In this document: piece after piece, positions 37,654 to 51,052 of the stretch
Numbering within the stretch: position 1 is the stretch's first letter
Layout of the letters: each line of letters begins with the position of its first letter
Position numbers and translations under genes: made by a program
From: Certhia americana
Lineage: Eukaryota; Chordata; Aves; Passeriformes; Certhiidae
Direction of reading: 5' to 3'
Length of the DNA stretch: 64,000 bases
NCBI GenBank assembly: GCA_018697195.1
Contig: CM031858.1
Span: forward strand, 105,063,406-105,127,405
The notes under the pieces: model-generated
Seen by the model: only the letters and a program-made list of their open reading frames with translations
What the model was told of the DNA's origin: nothing
The model's database searches: none

Positions 37654-39620
37654 TAGTCTACTGACTTATACAAACATATATGCATGTAAAACTATGGAAA
37701 TCAAGTGTCCAAACAGGAACTTTCACAGCATTTAGGTAATTTGCCTTGTTCATCTTTAAAATTCTTCAATAACAGAGATAGCTGTCAGAGAACCTCCCGA
37801 AAAATTGTGAAACTCATTTTTAATAAGGGCCAATCAGGCAGTTCCAGTGTCACTTAGCAGTTTGACAGAACTTTGCAACATACAAATTACCCTTCAAATG
37901 TCCCATGCTGGTACAGATTCCATGTGAAATGGCTCATGTGTGATCAAGATGCAGGGAGAAGAAGAACAGGGCAGCAGATGGGCAGCACAGACCTAAGAGA
38001 CTGCTCTGCTGCTCTGTATCACTTGATGTGTAACAAAACTGTGATGGCAATCAGTTCCCAAAAGATCCTTTCCACCCACAGCAAGAACTGTGGCCTCACA
38101 TCCTTTTGCCAAACCAGACAGCAGACAGAAACCACAGATTTCTAGCAATTCAGGTGTGCCAAAATAGGAAGCAGAATAATAATATTTTTCTTTTCTAGAA
38201 TCCTGCTGTCTTAGCCAGGTGTGAAGCCTTAGCCTGCCACAGATTCACTGCTGGGTTTTTGAAAACATTTTGTACGCAAATTTAGTGAGCCATAGTCACA
38301 GCTTTGGCTTGTGCTACCAACCAGTGTTTGCTTCCAAGATGATGTTTGGATATTGTGAGGAAATTGGGAAAAAAAATTTAAGAGGATGCTTTAATAGTCT
38401 TAACTGTGTTCTGGTTTATACTTTGCATTAATTACCCACTCTCAGATCACCCAGACATATTGACTCTAAGGTTGCTCTACTTTTTCTAAGTGCATGAAGA
38501 AACTTAGTTCCTTCATGAGTGGTCCAGGGTAGAATATTTATCCACCTTACACTCTACCTTATCATAAATCATGGTAATGGTTGTGGAAATAGTCCCTGCA
38601 GGGTGCCTTGAGGTGTAGCTGACTCATGACAGAACACTACTTTGGAGTTTTACGGTTGTATTTTATTTTTCAGGGAGTAAATAGTGCAACAGTGCAACTG
38701 CAGGAGAAATAACACTTTTGAGAGTAGTGCAGTAACAAGGGCCAAGTGCATGTGATGTGCAAACAAAACAAGAAATTAAAAAGCTGGCTTGTAACTTCTG
38801 GGTACATCTTGTTGCCATGGTGCTTCTAGAAACCTCTTCCTGTCTGCTATCAGCTTAGTTTTCCCAGTACCATTAATTGCTCAGGCCTTAGGAAACTTTA
38901 TTTGTCACTCATAGTTGGGCTGTGATGTGGCATGCTCTGCATTCTGAATTGGAGCCTGCTTCATTTATAATTCACTAAAAGGCATTATTTTAAGAATATT
39001 TTTCAAAATAAGATAATAAATTCAGATTGTGGTGCTTGTTTTTGTAATCTAATGATGGGCTTCTTACCTTTCAAAGTCTGCATTGTTTCATGTCAAGAAA
39101 TCAGTCTCAAATATTTGCAACATGACATGAAGCAATTCATTTATTAACTTAGACCTGCATTTCCTCTTTTAATCTTGGACTACCGTCAAAACCATGAGAG
39201 AAAGGCCTTTCCAGGAAGAAATCTATAATGAACAATTAGGAATTGTTCCACCTGAGGGGAACTTGGACAAATAGGGCAGTTACAAGAAAATTAATAAAAT
39301 CCCATACAGGTACTGTACTTGTCATCCCTTCCTTAACATTGATATTGGTAAAGACTTGTCCAGACAAATTTATCCATTCATTCCACATGACAAAAGCAGA
39401 AATACAGAAGTGCAGTTACAACAAACGCAGAAAATAATCCAACTGACAAGAACTGGAAGTTTTACAGCAGGAAGCCCAAAAAGCCTTTACAATTCAAACA
39501 ATAGAAGATTCTGATACCACAGGCACATTGCTCTTTTTAGTCAATTTTATCCCATGTTGCTGGGTACAAGAAACTAATGAAGTAGAGAAACAAAGAGGCA
39601 AAAGAACATCAAAAAATTCC

Positions 39621-39667
39621 AAAGGTGTGAAGTGATAAAAGGTGTGAAAGACCAAAGGTGTGAAAGA
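39621..39667 (+). repeat. Three tandem copies of a ~17-bp unit
   Basis: AAAGGTGTGAA recurs three times at 16-17 bp spacing, with variable A/G-rich linkers. It is a small local tandem duplication. Confidence 0.85.
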
Positions 39668-42267
39668 GAAATAGGAAAGATCTCCCAAAAGAAGAGAGGA
39701 AAGAAACCTCAACCATCAAGCATTGATTGAGATGCACTATTTCATTAAAGGCTATATGCGAGGTAGCTTCAATTGAAGAGAGCATGGGAACAAGAAGGGA
39801 ATAATTTAATTTGAGAATAATAAGTTGGTTAAAAATTAGGTTTCAACTTCCCTTAAATTATGCAGAAGTTATGATCAAATCCAGTTAGCAGTTGGGAAAT
39901 AATTTGAAATGGGACAGTGGTGCAGACTGACCATGATGGTAGTGTGTTGTCCATCTTTGCCTTGAGCAGTGGAGGGTCAGGAGACACACCCAGGACAGGA
40001 TGGGATGCCTTCTCCTGATACATTTGAGCATTGGAGATAAAACTGGTGTGTTCCACATGTTAAGTTCATTAATCGTTATTGGACAGCACTGATTTTGGTC
40101 TTGAAGACATTTAAGCATTTATCTATCTGAGGTTATATTGCTACTACTATTTTGATGTTTTATGTGTACCACGAAATAAAAGTTACACTTGGCATCAAAA
40201 GGCTCATTATGTCAAACAAAATTACATTTTATCAGGTATTTATGTTGCAGTAATTACACTGTCATTAACCTGCTTCTCCACACATTTCTCACAGAAAAAA
40301 ATCAATTATTCTCACAGCTTAGTTAGCAAGAAAACTGCTTGAATCATTGTAAGTTATTGTATTCATTCTTATTAGGGTTTTATTTGTCTTCAACATTAAA
40401 AGAGGGTATTAGCTCTGTAGCACTTCCATAAGCAGGCTGACAAGTTTGCATTCATAGAGGTGCATTTCACGTTCCCTGTGTCAGAGCTTCTTTTCATCTG
40501 CAAATAATTTTACAATACTTGAAGAGTCTGAACTGAAATTTTGAAGCATAGAAATCTATTTCGAAATAATTTTTCAGACACGCATACCTTCACACAGCTT
40601 TCAGACACACCCAACTACTCCTACAGTTGAATATTTTAGTTCTTTCAGGAAGTAAATAAATTAAAAAAAAATTTAAAAAAAAAGTGGAATTCTGACAGGA
40701 AACTACTTAATATTTTTCCAGCATAAAGCATGTAGATAACCTTGCCTCAAAAAGAAGACACCTTTACACTTTGGAGTTTTCACTTAATACGTAACAAAGG
40801 GGTATCTTTCATGCTAAATATATTGCTTTTAACTTCTGCAAAGTCATAGCTGAGTATAACTTATTTTTTGGAAAAAAAAACTTGTTTCACACATGTAGCA
40901 GAGAAACATTCTAAATTGCTTCTGTTATTCACCCCATGAAAACATCTTGTTCCGGGCTAAGTAGGACATTTCCCACCTCTGGATTGTGTTGGGGTGCATA
41001 GGTTTGGGGTAGGTACATGGAATCTGCCCCTTCTGCCCAAGTCTGTGGGTTGACTTTGTCACATTGTACTGCCTGATCACACTCTGCTTCCTCCCTGCTT
41101 CACTTATTGCACCAGACAGGGGATTATTGGGGCCTGTGAAGTGAAGCAAAATGCCAGCTGCAGGACCCTGCCTTTTGCATGCAAAATCAAGGAGGTAAGG
41201 GAGGAACAGGGCAGGAGACAGCTTGTGGAGAGAGGATGGTTTCCTTACGTATCAATTGCACCCTGCCTCTGAGAACCAGCTCATTGCACTGCCTCAGATA
41301 TGACACTGAGAAAAGGTACTTTAAGAACTCATTATCTGAGGGAACAAACTTGGGGTCGTGGTGCCTGATGTTCTTAAGTGCATGGACAGATGTGGCAGCT
41401 GGGAATGTGCTTTAAATGTCTAAGTGAGGGTTTGGGTTGTTATCCTCTGGTAAGTTTGAAATTAGATGTCCAAAGGAAGTGAATAGGTTTTATATGCATT
41501 GCCTTGGCTCCCAGGCAATAAAAGTGAGATAATACCTCACAGGAGTTGTGAAAATTAGGAAATTAATTATTAATACATTACCAGATACACGGATTAGTTA
41601 CTGGGGAATACAATGACAAATGCCATTGAGAAGCATGTAAGGAAAGGAGCAATTCTATCTGTACAGCAATGCACAAATAGCATTTGGTACATTAGATGTG
41701 AGGGGAAAGAGAAGATTGAAGACTACGGGAAAATAGGATTCTTTTGAATAAATTATTCTGATCTGAGCATCGCTGTTGCCATCTACTAAACAAGGCAGGG
41801 CATCTATGGAAAGATTTAAATGTGTTTCTGTCTTTGGAGTGCAGGACTAAATGAAGATCAGGTAGGTTGATTTCATTTCAGCATTTCCTAACTTAGTAGT
41901 GTTTGTTTTTTGAAATGTGGTCAGTATCCTTAACTCATGCTTCCCCCCTAAAATATGTTAAACCTCATGTTGATGATAAAAAAAAAAAAAATCCTTCTCT
42001 CAGCAATACTGTGGGTCTTGAGGTAAAGAGATCTAAATATTTCTTAGATTTTTTCATTGTATCAAACTCATACTACTTCACTATGTGTGGTAGTCCAATA
42101 GTTGCAGTGCTTCATAGACACCCAATAGACAACGTTATTGAAATGCTATGCCAAATGGGAAACTCATGAACTTAAGAGCAATTAAAACTACTGATAACCT
42201 AATCAGAAAGTTAGATAAAAATCACCAAAATGCAATGGATTCATTTTACAGAAATACCAGGATAATA

Positions 42268-42361
42268 TTCAGAAATAGCCCTGATTTTATCTATATGAAT
42301 TTCCATCTCTTCAGAATTAGTCTTGATTTTAGCTACATGAATTTCCATCTCTTCAGAATTA
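42268..42361 (+). repeat. 42-bp tandem duplication
   Basis: Two near-identical 42-bp units start at 42268 and 42310, each beginning TTCAGAA and ending TGAATTTCCATCTC. The first ten bases start a third unit at 42352. Differences between copies are few. Because 42 is divisible by three, the 80-codon plus frame at 42148-42390 shows a duplicated 14-residue unit (MNFHLFRIS-type). This is a consequence of the period rather than evidence of coding. Confidence 0.93.
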
Positions 42362-45054
42362 CAAATAGGACTATACAAAACACTTTTTAAATCTCTAGTT
42401 GCTCTTTATGTATTCTACTCCAATTATAATTTAATTTTAAGCACCTTGCTTGAAATCTTCTGAGATTTAGTTACATCTGGTTGAAAAAAATGGAATAAAA
42501 TTCACAAAAATGCTGATGGTATTCCTTTCCCTTTTGTGTCCAACTGAAATAAATTGAATGGTGTCTAGAGTGATGTTTATAAGCTTTCCTTTTGTTCTTT
42601 CTTGTTTTAATCACTTTGACAGTTCTCAAAACTTTTTGAATAGTTAAAAAATGCCACTGAATGGCAGGATAAAGATTTGCATTACTTCCTTTTACAGAGC
42701 TGTTAGGTTTTTACTTCAGAACTCAGATGCTTTTCAAGAGTTGCAGAGTGGCAAATGGAAACATGAAAGCCTTTTCTCTGTGAAATTCTTACCAATTTAA
42801 TTGGTAAGATTTAATTAATTGACAGAGGGGAAAATGTACTAATATTCATGCCTTTTAAACCTTTAAAATATTTTTAAATTATATATTTTCTCAAAACTAT
42901 TTCTTTCACTCCCTTAAAAGATAGGGTGAAAGAAGTAGGTCTATTTGACTGATTTTTGTCCAGAATAAACTGGAATGTAATATTTTCACCAGCTATATAT
43001 CCATTCTCAAGAATATTTTATTTCTGTGATATTTCTTTAATTCTGACTTTAGTAAGTAAAATTACAAGGAAAAAGGAATAATGAGATGAAAACAAGTCTC
43101 AGTTTAAAGTACCAAGAATTTTTTGACTCCCAGTGATTTGGTTAAAGGCTGGTCACAGAGTTTCCATGAATTTACACACTTATCTATTGTGCTATTTTTT
43201 ATCTATTTTTTATTTGCAACAATAAATTTCATTTTTAAAATATAATGAATGATTAATTAGAAAAAATCAGGTAAACAGAGATGAGGTAAAAGTATTTGGA
43301 TTATGCACCCTGCAGGGGAGCACAGGCTGACTCTAAAACGATAAATCCTTTGGAGGACAAAGTATGTTCCCTGCTGGGAAGTCCCAGAAGCTTATATCCT
43401 GCACACTGGCACCAGATTCTTCCTTTCCAACATAAATTCTCACAAGGCAAAGTCATAGGAATGGAAAGCACAAGCACTAAGTGAGCAAAAATTCCAGTAT
43501 TGTACTTGTCTGTCCTTTGTGAACTGTACTCTTTGCGGAAATAAATGCTTGATGAAGAAAAGGAGACTAACTATCAACAAAAGACTCAGCTTGAGCAAGT
43601 GTGAGGAAAAATGAAAGAACTCCTCACCTTGGAAGATATTTCTTATGCTTAGTACATTTCCTAGGGGAAAAAAACCCAACACATCTGTTTGATAGGTCCT
43701 CCTAGCAAAAGCTTTTGTGCATGAGTATCTTATATGTCTGTTTCTCCTTGAAAAACTGTTGCATAAAAATCCAAAATGCTATTTAATTACTGACCCTAAT
43801 GAAGAAGAAATTAATTAGTCCTTGATGCACTAAAGAATGTGTTTGATAGAGGAAAAAAATAATTTGTGTTTCTTGGGAGTAGGAACAAAAGCACTATGCT
43901 GTAAAGACAGTTTGTGTGTTTATTTCCACGTGCAGGAGTCTCCAGATCTTGAAAAACATGCCAGCTTGTAAATGTATATTTCACTATCTGATGTAGATTT
44001 TTGCTTAATTTTTTACTAAGTCAGTTGGGAGCCTCAAAAGCCCAGAAAATGACAAAGTTAATAATCATACTGTGTGAAAGTGTTTGTACTGTGCAAAAAA
44101 ATAAGTCTTAAATTGTCAACAGTTCAATTCTTACACAGACATTTGGTAGAACACTGGACAGGCAAATCTTTGTGGAAACGCACTAAAGTCACTCTGAATC
44201 CCTGTGAGTCAGGATCAAGCTTTGTGTATGCAACTACAGCAGCAAATAGTGAGCGCTAGGCAATTCCAGTTGTGCAAAAACTAAAACTTTGGGACCAAAT
44301 TAAACTAAACTTTAGGATCACTTCTTTCTTTAATGGCCATCAAATGCTCTAAAATAATATAGAGTTCAATGAGGCCATAAGGAGGAAGCATTTGAAACTT
44401 AAAGTCAGAAATAACATCAAAATATGTATTTTCCTTTTTTCAAAAGTTGCTGTTCATTTTGTGAGTACTTAACTAGAGTCTCTTTTTCTCTCCCTTCCAT
44501 TAGCATCTCTGTGCTTTCTCCTTCTTTTAGGAGGATATGTTTGTCAAGCAGCACGTCTTCTTCATAAATAATTATAAACCAAGGTATTTTAAAAATACTT
44601 CATAAAATGGGTATGTATTTTTTAATGTCCATCATATATAAAATGCTAATTGTTTGCCAGCAAGTGGTCATCAAAAAATACGTCCCAAGAAGAGCTGCAA
44701 AAAGTTTTCTGGGACAGTGTGAAAGATAAGAATTAAAAAGTAGTGTGCACCGAGTCCAGGGAGATATATAGAGCTGTACAACTGGATGAGCAGAGGAGAA
44801 ACTTAATTCTGTGCTTTACAGGGAGGTACAGAAACACCTTTGAGTGATGCTGCTTTTTAAACATGGGTGTTGTTTAGAGTGTCAAGGTAAAATGAAGATG
44901 AGTTGTCTCTTATTTTGTGCTGAAACCCCAAGTGCAGTCATATAACAACTAACATGCCTAGAGGATGAGTCTTAAATTTTCCTTCCTGCTTGCCACAGAG
45001 AAGGAGCAAACAGTGCAATTGCCAAACAGGTGGGTTCTCATGAATCATACAGGT

Positions 45055-45093
45055 ATTATGCCTGTAGGCAGCCCTGGTGCCTTTAGGCATAAT
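45055..45093. repeat. Imperfect inverted repeat (hairpin)
   Basis: ATTATGCCTGTAGGC at 45055-45069 pairs with GCCTTTAGGCATAAT at 45079-45093, 13 of 15 positions paired around a 9-nt loop. It lies about 20 bp upstream of the CR1 fragment. No function is assigned. Confidence 0.8.
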
Positions 45094-45111
45094 GTTTTTA
45101 TGCCAAATCAT

Positions 45112-45508
45112 TTTGAAGAAAAGGGATTGAAGAAGTTGGGGTTGTTTAGCCTGGAGAAAAGAAGACTCAGATGTGACCTTATCGCTTTCTACAACTTCCT
45201 GAAAGGTGGTTGTGGTCAGGTGAGGATTGGTTTCTTTCACCAGGCAGCAACTGACAGAACCAGAGGACACAGTCTCAAGCTGCACCAAGGGAAATATAGG
45301 CTGGATATCAGGAAGAAGTTTTTCATGGAAAGCATAATAAAATACTGGAATACTTTGCCTGGGGAGGTGGTGGAGTCACCATCCCTGGCTGTGTTTAAAA
45401 AAAGACCATGTGGCCCTTGGTGCCATGGTCTAGTTGAAGTGTTAGGCCATGGGTTGTACTCTGTGATCTTGGAGATCTCGTCCAACTTAGTTATTCTGTG
45501 ATTCTGTG
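45112..45508 (+). mobile_element. CR1 LINE, 3' end
   Basis: A well-preserved 3' end of about 400 bp. It begins at the end of ORF2 with TTGGGGTTGTTTAGCCTGGA, where a [24 protein letters not shown] peptide is readable, typical of the CR1 ORF2 C-terminus. It continues with AGAGGACACAGTCTCAAGC and GGGAGGTGGTGGAGTCACC, then TTGGTGCCATGGTCTAGTTG. The tail is ATTCTGTGATTCTGTGA at 45492-45508. The low divergence from the avian consensus I recall suggests a relatively young copy. The 178-codon plus frame at 44965-45501 lies mostly inside it and is not a host gene. Confidence 0.95.
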
Positions 45509-48500
45509 AAAAGTGAACTTGAATCCTTTAGGAATACATGTGAAAGCAAGGAAACAAGTTCCAACAGAGACAAGAGCACTCAGAATTTTATGTAGCCTCA
45601 GCACTGTCGAGCATCCAGCTCCAACTGACGTTAAAAATCTCTTGCAGCTGGACAAATTTGTCTCATGGAAAATACATGAAAAATATGAAATACTGAAGTG
45701 CTTTCTTGAATCACCAGTCCTCCAATCTCTTCTTCTACTTGCCTACACAAGATAGCTCTCCTAACAGTTTAATATGGCAAAAAATGCGCTCAGGCAATGC
45801 TCAAACCTCGTGGGTTGGTTTGTTGTTGATGCTGGGTTTTTCTGCCTTAGTTTTCTCTTCCTATTAACAGCTAGGTGCTGGATCCTATGGTGGGATTCAA
45901 ATCTTGCTTCACTTAGAGTCACAACAAAAGATGTCCTCTTCCAAGTATTGCCATATTCTAACTCTAAGGAATAAAGAAATTTTCACTGTGAATAGGGAGG
46001 GAAGGAAGCTCATTGAAATTCTCATGCACCTTCTTAAGATTATCTGTTTCTCTTGGAAAGCAGTCAGATTTTATGATGTAAAATCTTCAGATGACAAATA
46101 TTTTGAAGTAGCCATACTTCTAAATATTCAAAACAGCAGCTTCTAAAAGCACTAGTGTTGAGTGTTGCTTTTCTCATGTGTGTCATCCACACGATGCATT
46201 ACTTTTCACAATTGCTACAGGCTTATATCTATTTTGAAACATTTATAACTAACATGTTTTAATTTAATGACTTCTCACACAAAAGCTGCCCCATCTTCTG
46301 TGCTGTTTTTGGAAGAGGGATCTACTACAAAGGTGGTGTATTGACCCCATTTCTACAGGAAATTAATTCTGGTGTTCTCCCACAAGGTCAAAAAGCTCTA
46401 TTTAGTGATCTGCACTTATTTTTATTAAATGAGGAGCAGATCCTATAATAAAAATAATCTTTCTATAATTATAATTTTTCATATTTTGGGTAAAATTCTC
46501 AACAGAAATAACAAGTTTCTAAACTATTTGGATCTTACTAAAATTAGAGTTCGTTGAGAATTTACATTAGAGTTAGATTTGGATGCTCCAGTGAAATGGA
46601 CCTTATTCAAATGCAAATTGAACATGAACCAGCAGAATAAATTGCCTTGTAGCTTTCTGTTTGCCTTTAATGATCCATGTTACACCATTTTCGTCTTTCA
46701 ATTTTAGCTCTTATCGCTTATGTAGGTACAGAAATACAAGAACAAAAACACTATGAAGAAATTTGTTTAGTTAGATTAGATTGCTTGTAAAATATTAAAT
46801 AAATCATGTATGTAGCAGATCCAGGTTCTAGAGACTTGTAGATTCTGATGCTTCTGAAAACTGGTTGAAAAGTACTGCTGCCTCTTTCATTGCTTCTCAA
46901 AAACTTGATGAATTATTTGGGAGAAAGTTGCCAAGATAACTACTGTTTACGTTCCTTGAAGTTTCTTTATCTTTATTTTAGATGCATGCCTTGAGGCATA
47001 GTTTGCACGATAAATTCTACAAGATGGTAAAGTGGCAAAACAGAAATGCAAAAATGTATAAATAAGAGAGTAGCCAAGTTCAGTTTTAGGACTAATTTTG
47101 TATATCCTAGCTAGGAAATAAGAGGAGTTATTTTCTTCAGATCTACACATATAGAAACCAAGTAGGAGGCTAGAAAGGCAAAATTCAAACTCATACTCTA
47201 GGATTTTGTTTTGGTTTATATATCCTCTTCTCCTAAGAATGTCTTTCTATGAGGGAAATTTTTAAACTATTGTTTACTCTTTCTACAGAAAATTAGGGCT
47301 TGTGTTAAAATATCTATGATTTTGTCTTTAGATTTGCTTTAATTAACTCTTAAGAATTGCACTCACTACAGAAGTATGTATAATTATTATGAGGGACATA
47401 TTTTTCTGAAAAAATTTAAGCTGTAAAAATTGGTAGTTCTTTTCTCTCCATGTTATCTAAATGCTAATAACCTTTCCCTCTTTTCATTGCATTAAATATT
47501 GAGAGTTAAATGGAATAGAATTCTAGACAGGAAAGCAAGAAAGAAAGAGACACAGTTTGTCTACAGAAGATCCTCATATGTGATAGACTTATGGGAAGGA
47601 TTTACTAGTTCTAATTCAGTTTCTAAATATGTTCCACACTAAATGAGGCTTATATCTATAAGAGATCTATAATCTACTCCTTCTGAAGATAAATCAACAA
47701 ATGTAGCCGTCACTTGTGTTACTTGTCAGTACAATGGGTCTCTTCACCATTATCCCTTTCTGAGCTGGGACAGATAAGGTGCTCATGGAGACACAGCACA
47801 CAGAGAAATTCATACACACAAAGAGTGAAGGAAAAGAAAATGGAGTGTGATTGAGGGTTTTTTTTCTTTTTTTCTTCTGTTTGCAAAGACAGCAAGCATG
47901 AAGGCATCTGTGCCCATCTAAATTCAGCCAAAACCGTCTGCCAACAAGTTGCAGCTAAAGGGTAGAAAATCTAATTGTGACTCAGAGGAGTTAGAAGGGA
48001 ACGTGGGAGAGAGGGCCCAGGCAATAAGCTGTGGAGATGTGTAACAGTTGGCTGAAAAGGAATGGAAAGCAGTTAAATGAATGGGGACCATCTATTCTTA
48101 CCACACTTACACTACATGAACCCAATAATTAAATGAACAGTTATAGTGTAATGTATCGCAACACAGAGCGAGGTTTTTCAGATTCCTGCACATTCCTGTG
48201 CTCTTCTTCCCATTTATACTGTCCTCCTCCACAGCTCCAAATCAGCATAATTAAGAAACTTACTGCACAGTAAATTTGTAGTTCTGTATGGTTATAGTTA
48301 GTGGAAATCAATGCTGGCTCAATGTTATGGTGGCATCATAAACTATTTGATTGCCTTAATGGAATTGCTTATCATCGCAATTATTTATCATTTATCACAT
48401 TATCTCAAGTTATTCCCTGCTATTGATCCTACCATCAATTAAATGTGCAATTTAATTTTCATTTATATTGTCTGAATTAAAAACACATGAGGGAAAAATG

Positions 48501-50984
48501 CCTTTTAGTATGTTTTTCTCTTCAACAGAGAATGTTTTGGGAGACAGAGCAACAAACAAGATAAAAGAGCATAATGGTCAAGGCCTGCTTAAACCAAAAT
48601 GTATGATCATTCTCTGAGCTATCAAAAGATAACTTCTGCTCTTGTTTCCAACTGCCTGAGATAAATTGGTCTTTACATGGCTAAGCTCATAATTTTTACT
48701 GTGGTCGTAAATGGGAACACTATTAAACAGAAGTACAACTATCAAGAAGATGCAGAAAACCCAACAACTCAGCCTGGGCTGTTTTCTATAGTGGAACATT
48801 TCTATAGTGGAAAACTTAAGGCTTCAGAATTATTATATATATATATATTCACACATATATACACACATATATTTATATATAATAATTATGAATGTGGTTT
48901 ACATATATATGTAATAATATATATATGGTGGTAACATACATAGTTGAATATACTATGTTGGATGCTCATATCGGATTCAAGAAATCAGGAATTCTGTTTT
49001 AGCAAAGACAGTTCTTAAATACAGGGAATGCCAATGTTAAGGCATGCAGAAGTCTGTGGTTGTCATTTGGTCTCGGATTTTTCTTCTGAGAGATATTTTT
49101 CCCCGTTTCCTTTCCAAGAGCCACCATCCTGTAAAGTTCCCTGTTCCCAGAATTATGGCAGACATACAGCAGAGAGGGCTGATGACATGATATAAGCTTT
49201 CATCCCAGCACAGGGCTTGCACATTCTACATCAAGCTGAGTCACTGTTAAATGTAATTTATCTCTTGCATTTTTAAAAAGGTCTCATCTAGAAGGAAAAT
49301 CACCTTGGCTACTTATGCCTCTGCATTTCTGTCTCCTCCCTATATTGACAGCTCAGGGTCCAAGCTATATGGAGGTGATCATCTGCAGAGTGCCTGGTAC
49401 AGTGGGAAGTGAAGGGCTACTGCAATATAATGATAGCATGATAACGATAAACCTCACTTTACAGTGATTTATTTGCTGTGTATCTGAAATCATTCAGCAA
49501 GCAGAGAGAAGGTCGACTTTTAAACTGAGAACAAAATCTCCTAGATTGTCCCTTTCAGTCTTTTGAATTGATCTAATTATAGGAAAGCTATCATTCTACC
49601 AGAAGCTTTAAATATCAGAAATGACTAACACTTCATAAGGTTACCGTGCTGGAACAGAACTTTGGAAATCCTTTGCGGAAGAAGGCTACATAAAGCCAAA
49701 AAGTTCAATTAGGAAATTTTAGATTAGAAAAGAACTAGGAAATAAATACAGAGAAACATATTTGCCATAAATTTAACATGGATTGTTTCTGAAGATGACT
49801 GAAGAGTATTATTTCATATTCTCTTCAGTCTTACTCCTGTTTCAGTTGTGTGTTTTTCACAGAAGCTGCAATTTCTCAGGAATGACATTCCAACACACTT
49901 AAAAGATAGATATGTCTAGACCCCTGATATATTTCATCACATATTCTTGCCTCATTAGATGCTGTTCATGAAAGTTTCATTATGGAGTGAAAAATCCTGA
50001 TGAAAATCTGAAGTACTAATTTTATTTTCTGTTCTATTTCCATTGACTTATCCTGTATGAGGGCAGGTATAAATGCACTTCTGATGTTCCAAAAGCCATT
50101 TTACTTTCATGTATCTCTTTGGAAACAGTGAGCCACCAGCTTTAAACCAATGAAAAGGTCTTAGTGGATACTTAAGGGATTCTAAACATAATCACCTTCT
50201 TTAAATTTTATGTTATTCCTTTTTTACTTGCTGAACAGAAACATTTAGGGGCAAAACAGATACTGCTTTCATGCAAATTAAAAATCTCAAACCACAATTT
50301 TTCACAGATAGATCCATCAAATGAAAGTAAAAATCACTTAGGCACAACAAAATATACTAATGCATTGTAATAAGCTATTGAACTTTACAAATTGGAGTGA
50401 TTCATTTGTCTAGTTACAGAAATGGCACATCAGTCATCTAAGTCTGTTTTCCTTCAACTGCTAAAACAACAGCTGTGTCCACCTTGAAAGATGCATTTGT
50501 TCTCTGACGCCAGGCTTTCACCCTACTACTTCTTAAAGGAACTTAAATATGCACAAACCAACTTACACTATTCCATAACTTTTTTATTGTCACATCTTGA
50601 TTATTTGAAATTATTATAATTATATAGACAAATCTTTTGAAATAATTTAATAATAATTATATACACATAATTTTGAAAAAATAGTTTCACTTAAAATAAT
50701 TTTAAAATATTTTGAAACAATTTAATAATGAACTATTAATAAAACATTCCCTACAACCCCAAGACAAAATAGCATTGATACTCCCTATGTTATGTGATAG
50801 TAGTGAAGATTTAAGTAGCAAATACTGCATAAACTTGAGCAATAACTGATTTTTCATCTGCAGTAAGCAGCAGAAGAATACTTATTTAGGTGACAAGAAG
50901 CTGAAGGAGATTTTAAGCAGAAGGGATCAAAAATAAATACTTAGACAGGAAGCACTACTGAGACATTCTGTTTTTACTATGCAA
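45509..50984. other. AT-rich noncoding DNA
   Basis: No gene is recognised. An AT-dinucleotide microsatellite lies at 48830-48929 and a very AT-rich stretch at 50580-50730. No repeat family can be named elsewhere. Confidence 0.55.
48830..48929. repeat. (TA)n/(CATA)n microsatellite
   Basis: Alternating TA with interspersed CACATATA words over about 100 bp. It could melt easily or form cruciforms and is expected to be polymorphic. Confidence 0.93.
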
Positions 50985-51052
50985 AATTTCATTTTCAAAC
51001 CCCAACCTCAGAAATATTAGCACCATGCTCTAACCAACTGAGCTAATAATTT
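50980..51052 (-). mobile_element. tRNA-Ile-derived head (tRNA pseudogene or TguSINE1-like SINE)
   Basis: On the minus strand, 51045 down to 51015 reads as tRNA-Ile(AAU) from position 8 through the anticodon: TAGCTCAGTTGGTTAGAGC, then ATGGTGCTAATA. Only one of 31 positions differs from the tRNA-Ile sequence I recall. This covers the A box. A B-box-like GGTTTGA lies near 51001-50995. The acceptor stem, the 3' side of the anticodon stem and the T stem no longer pair, so it cannot be a working tRNA. Passerine TguSINE1 elements have a tRNA-Ile head joined to a CR1-type tail. I do not see that tail at 50900-50980, so this is either a decayed SINE or a tRNA pseudogene. Confidence 0.7.

Larger units (their letters stand above)
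36547..45054. other. Unannotated noncoding DNA
   Basis: About 8.5 kb without a recognised gene or interspersed repeat. It holds an inverted repeat (37607-37653), a short tandem triplication (39621-39667), an A/T-rich run near 40655-40685 and a 42-bp duplication (42268-42361). The bases 40920-41170 are more GC-balanced and may be an unrecognised old LTR. Frames are short and lack domains. Confidence 0.5.

Noticed and set aside
40920..41170. Segment considered as an LTR
   Set aside because: It has GC-balanced sequence like some avian LTRs, but no TG/CA ends, polyadenylation signal or known LTR block could be aligned.
45055..45093. Hairpin considered as a microRNA precursor
   Set aside because: The 15-bp stem with two mismatches is too short for a pre-miRNA, and it abuts a retrotransposon fragment.
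44965..45501. 178-codon plus-strand open frame
   Set aside because: Most of it lies within a CR1 3' end and its peptide matches the CR1 ORF2 C-terminus followed by untranslated CR1 sequence; not a host gene.
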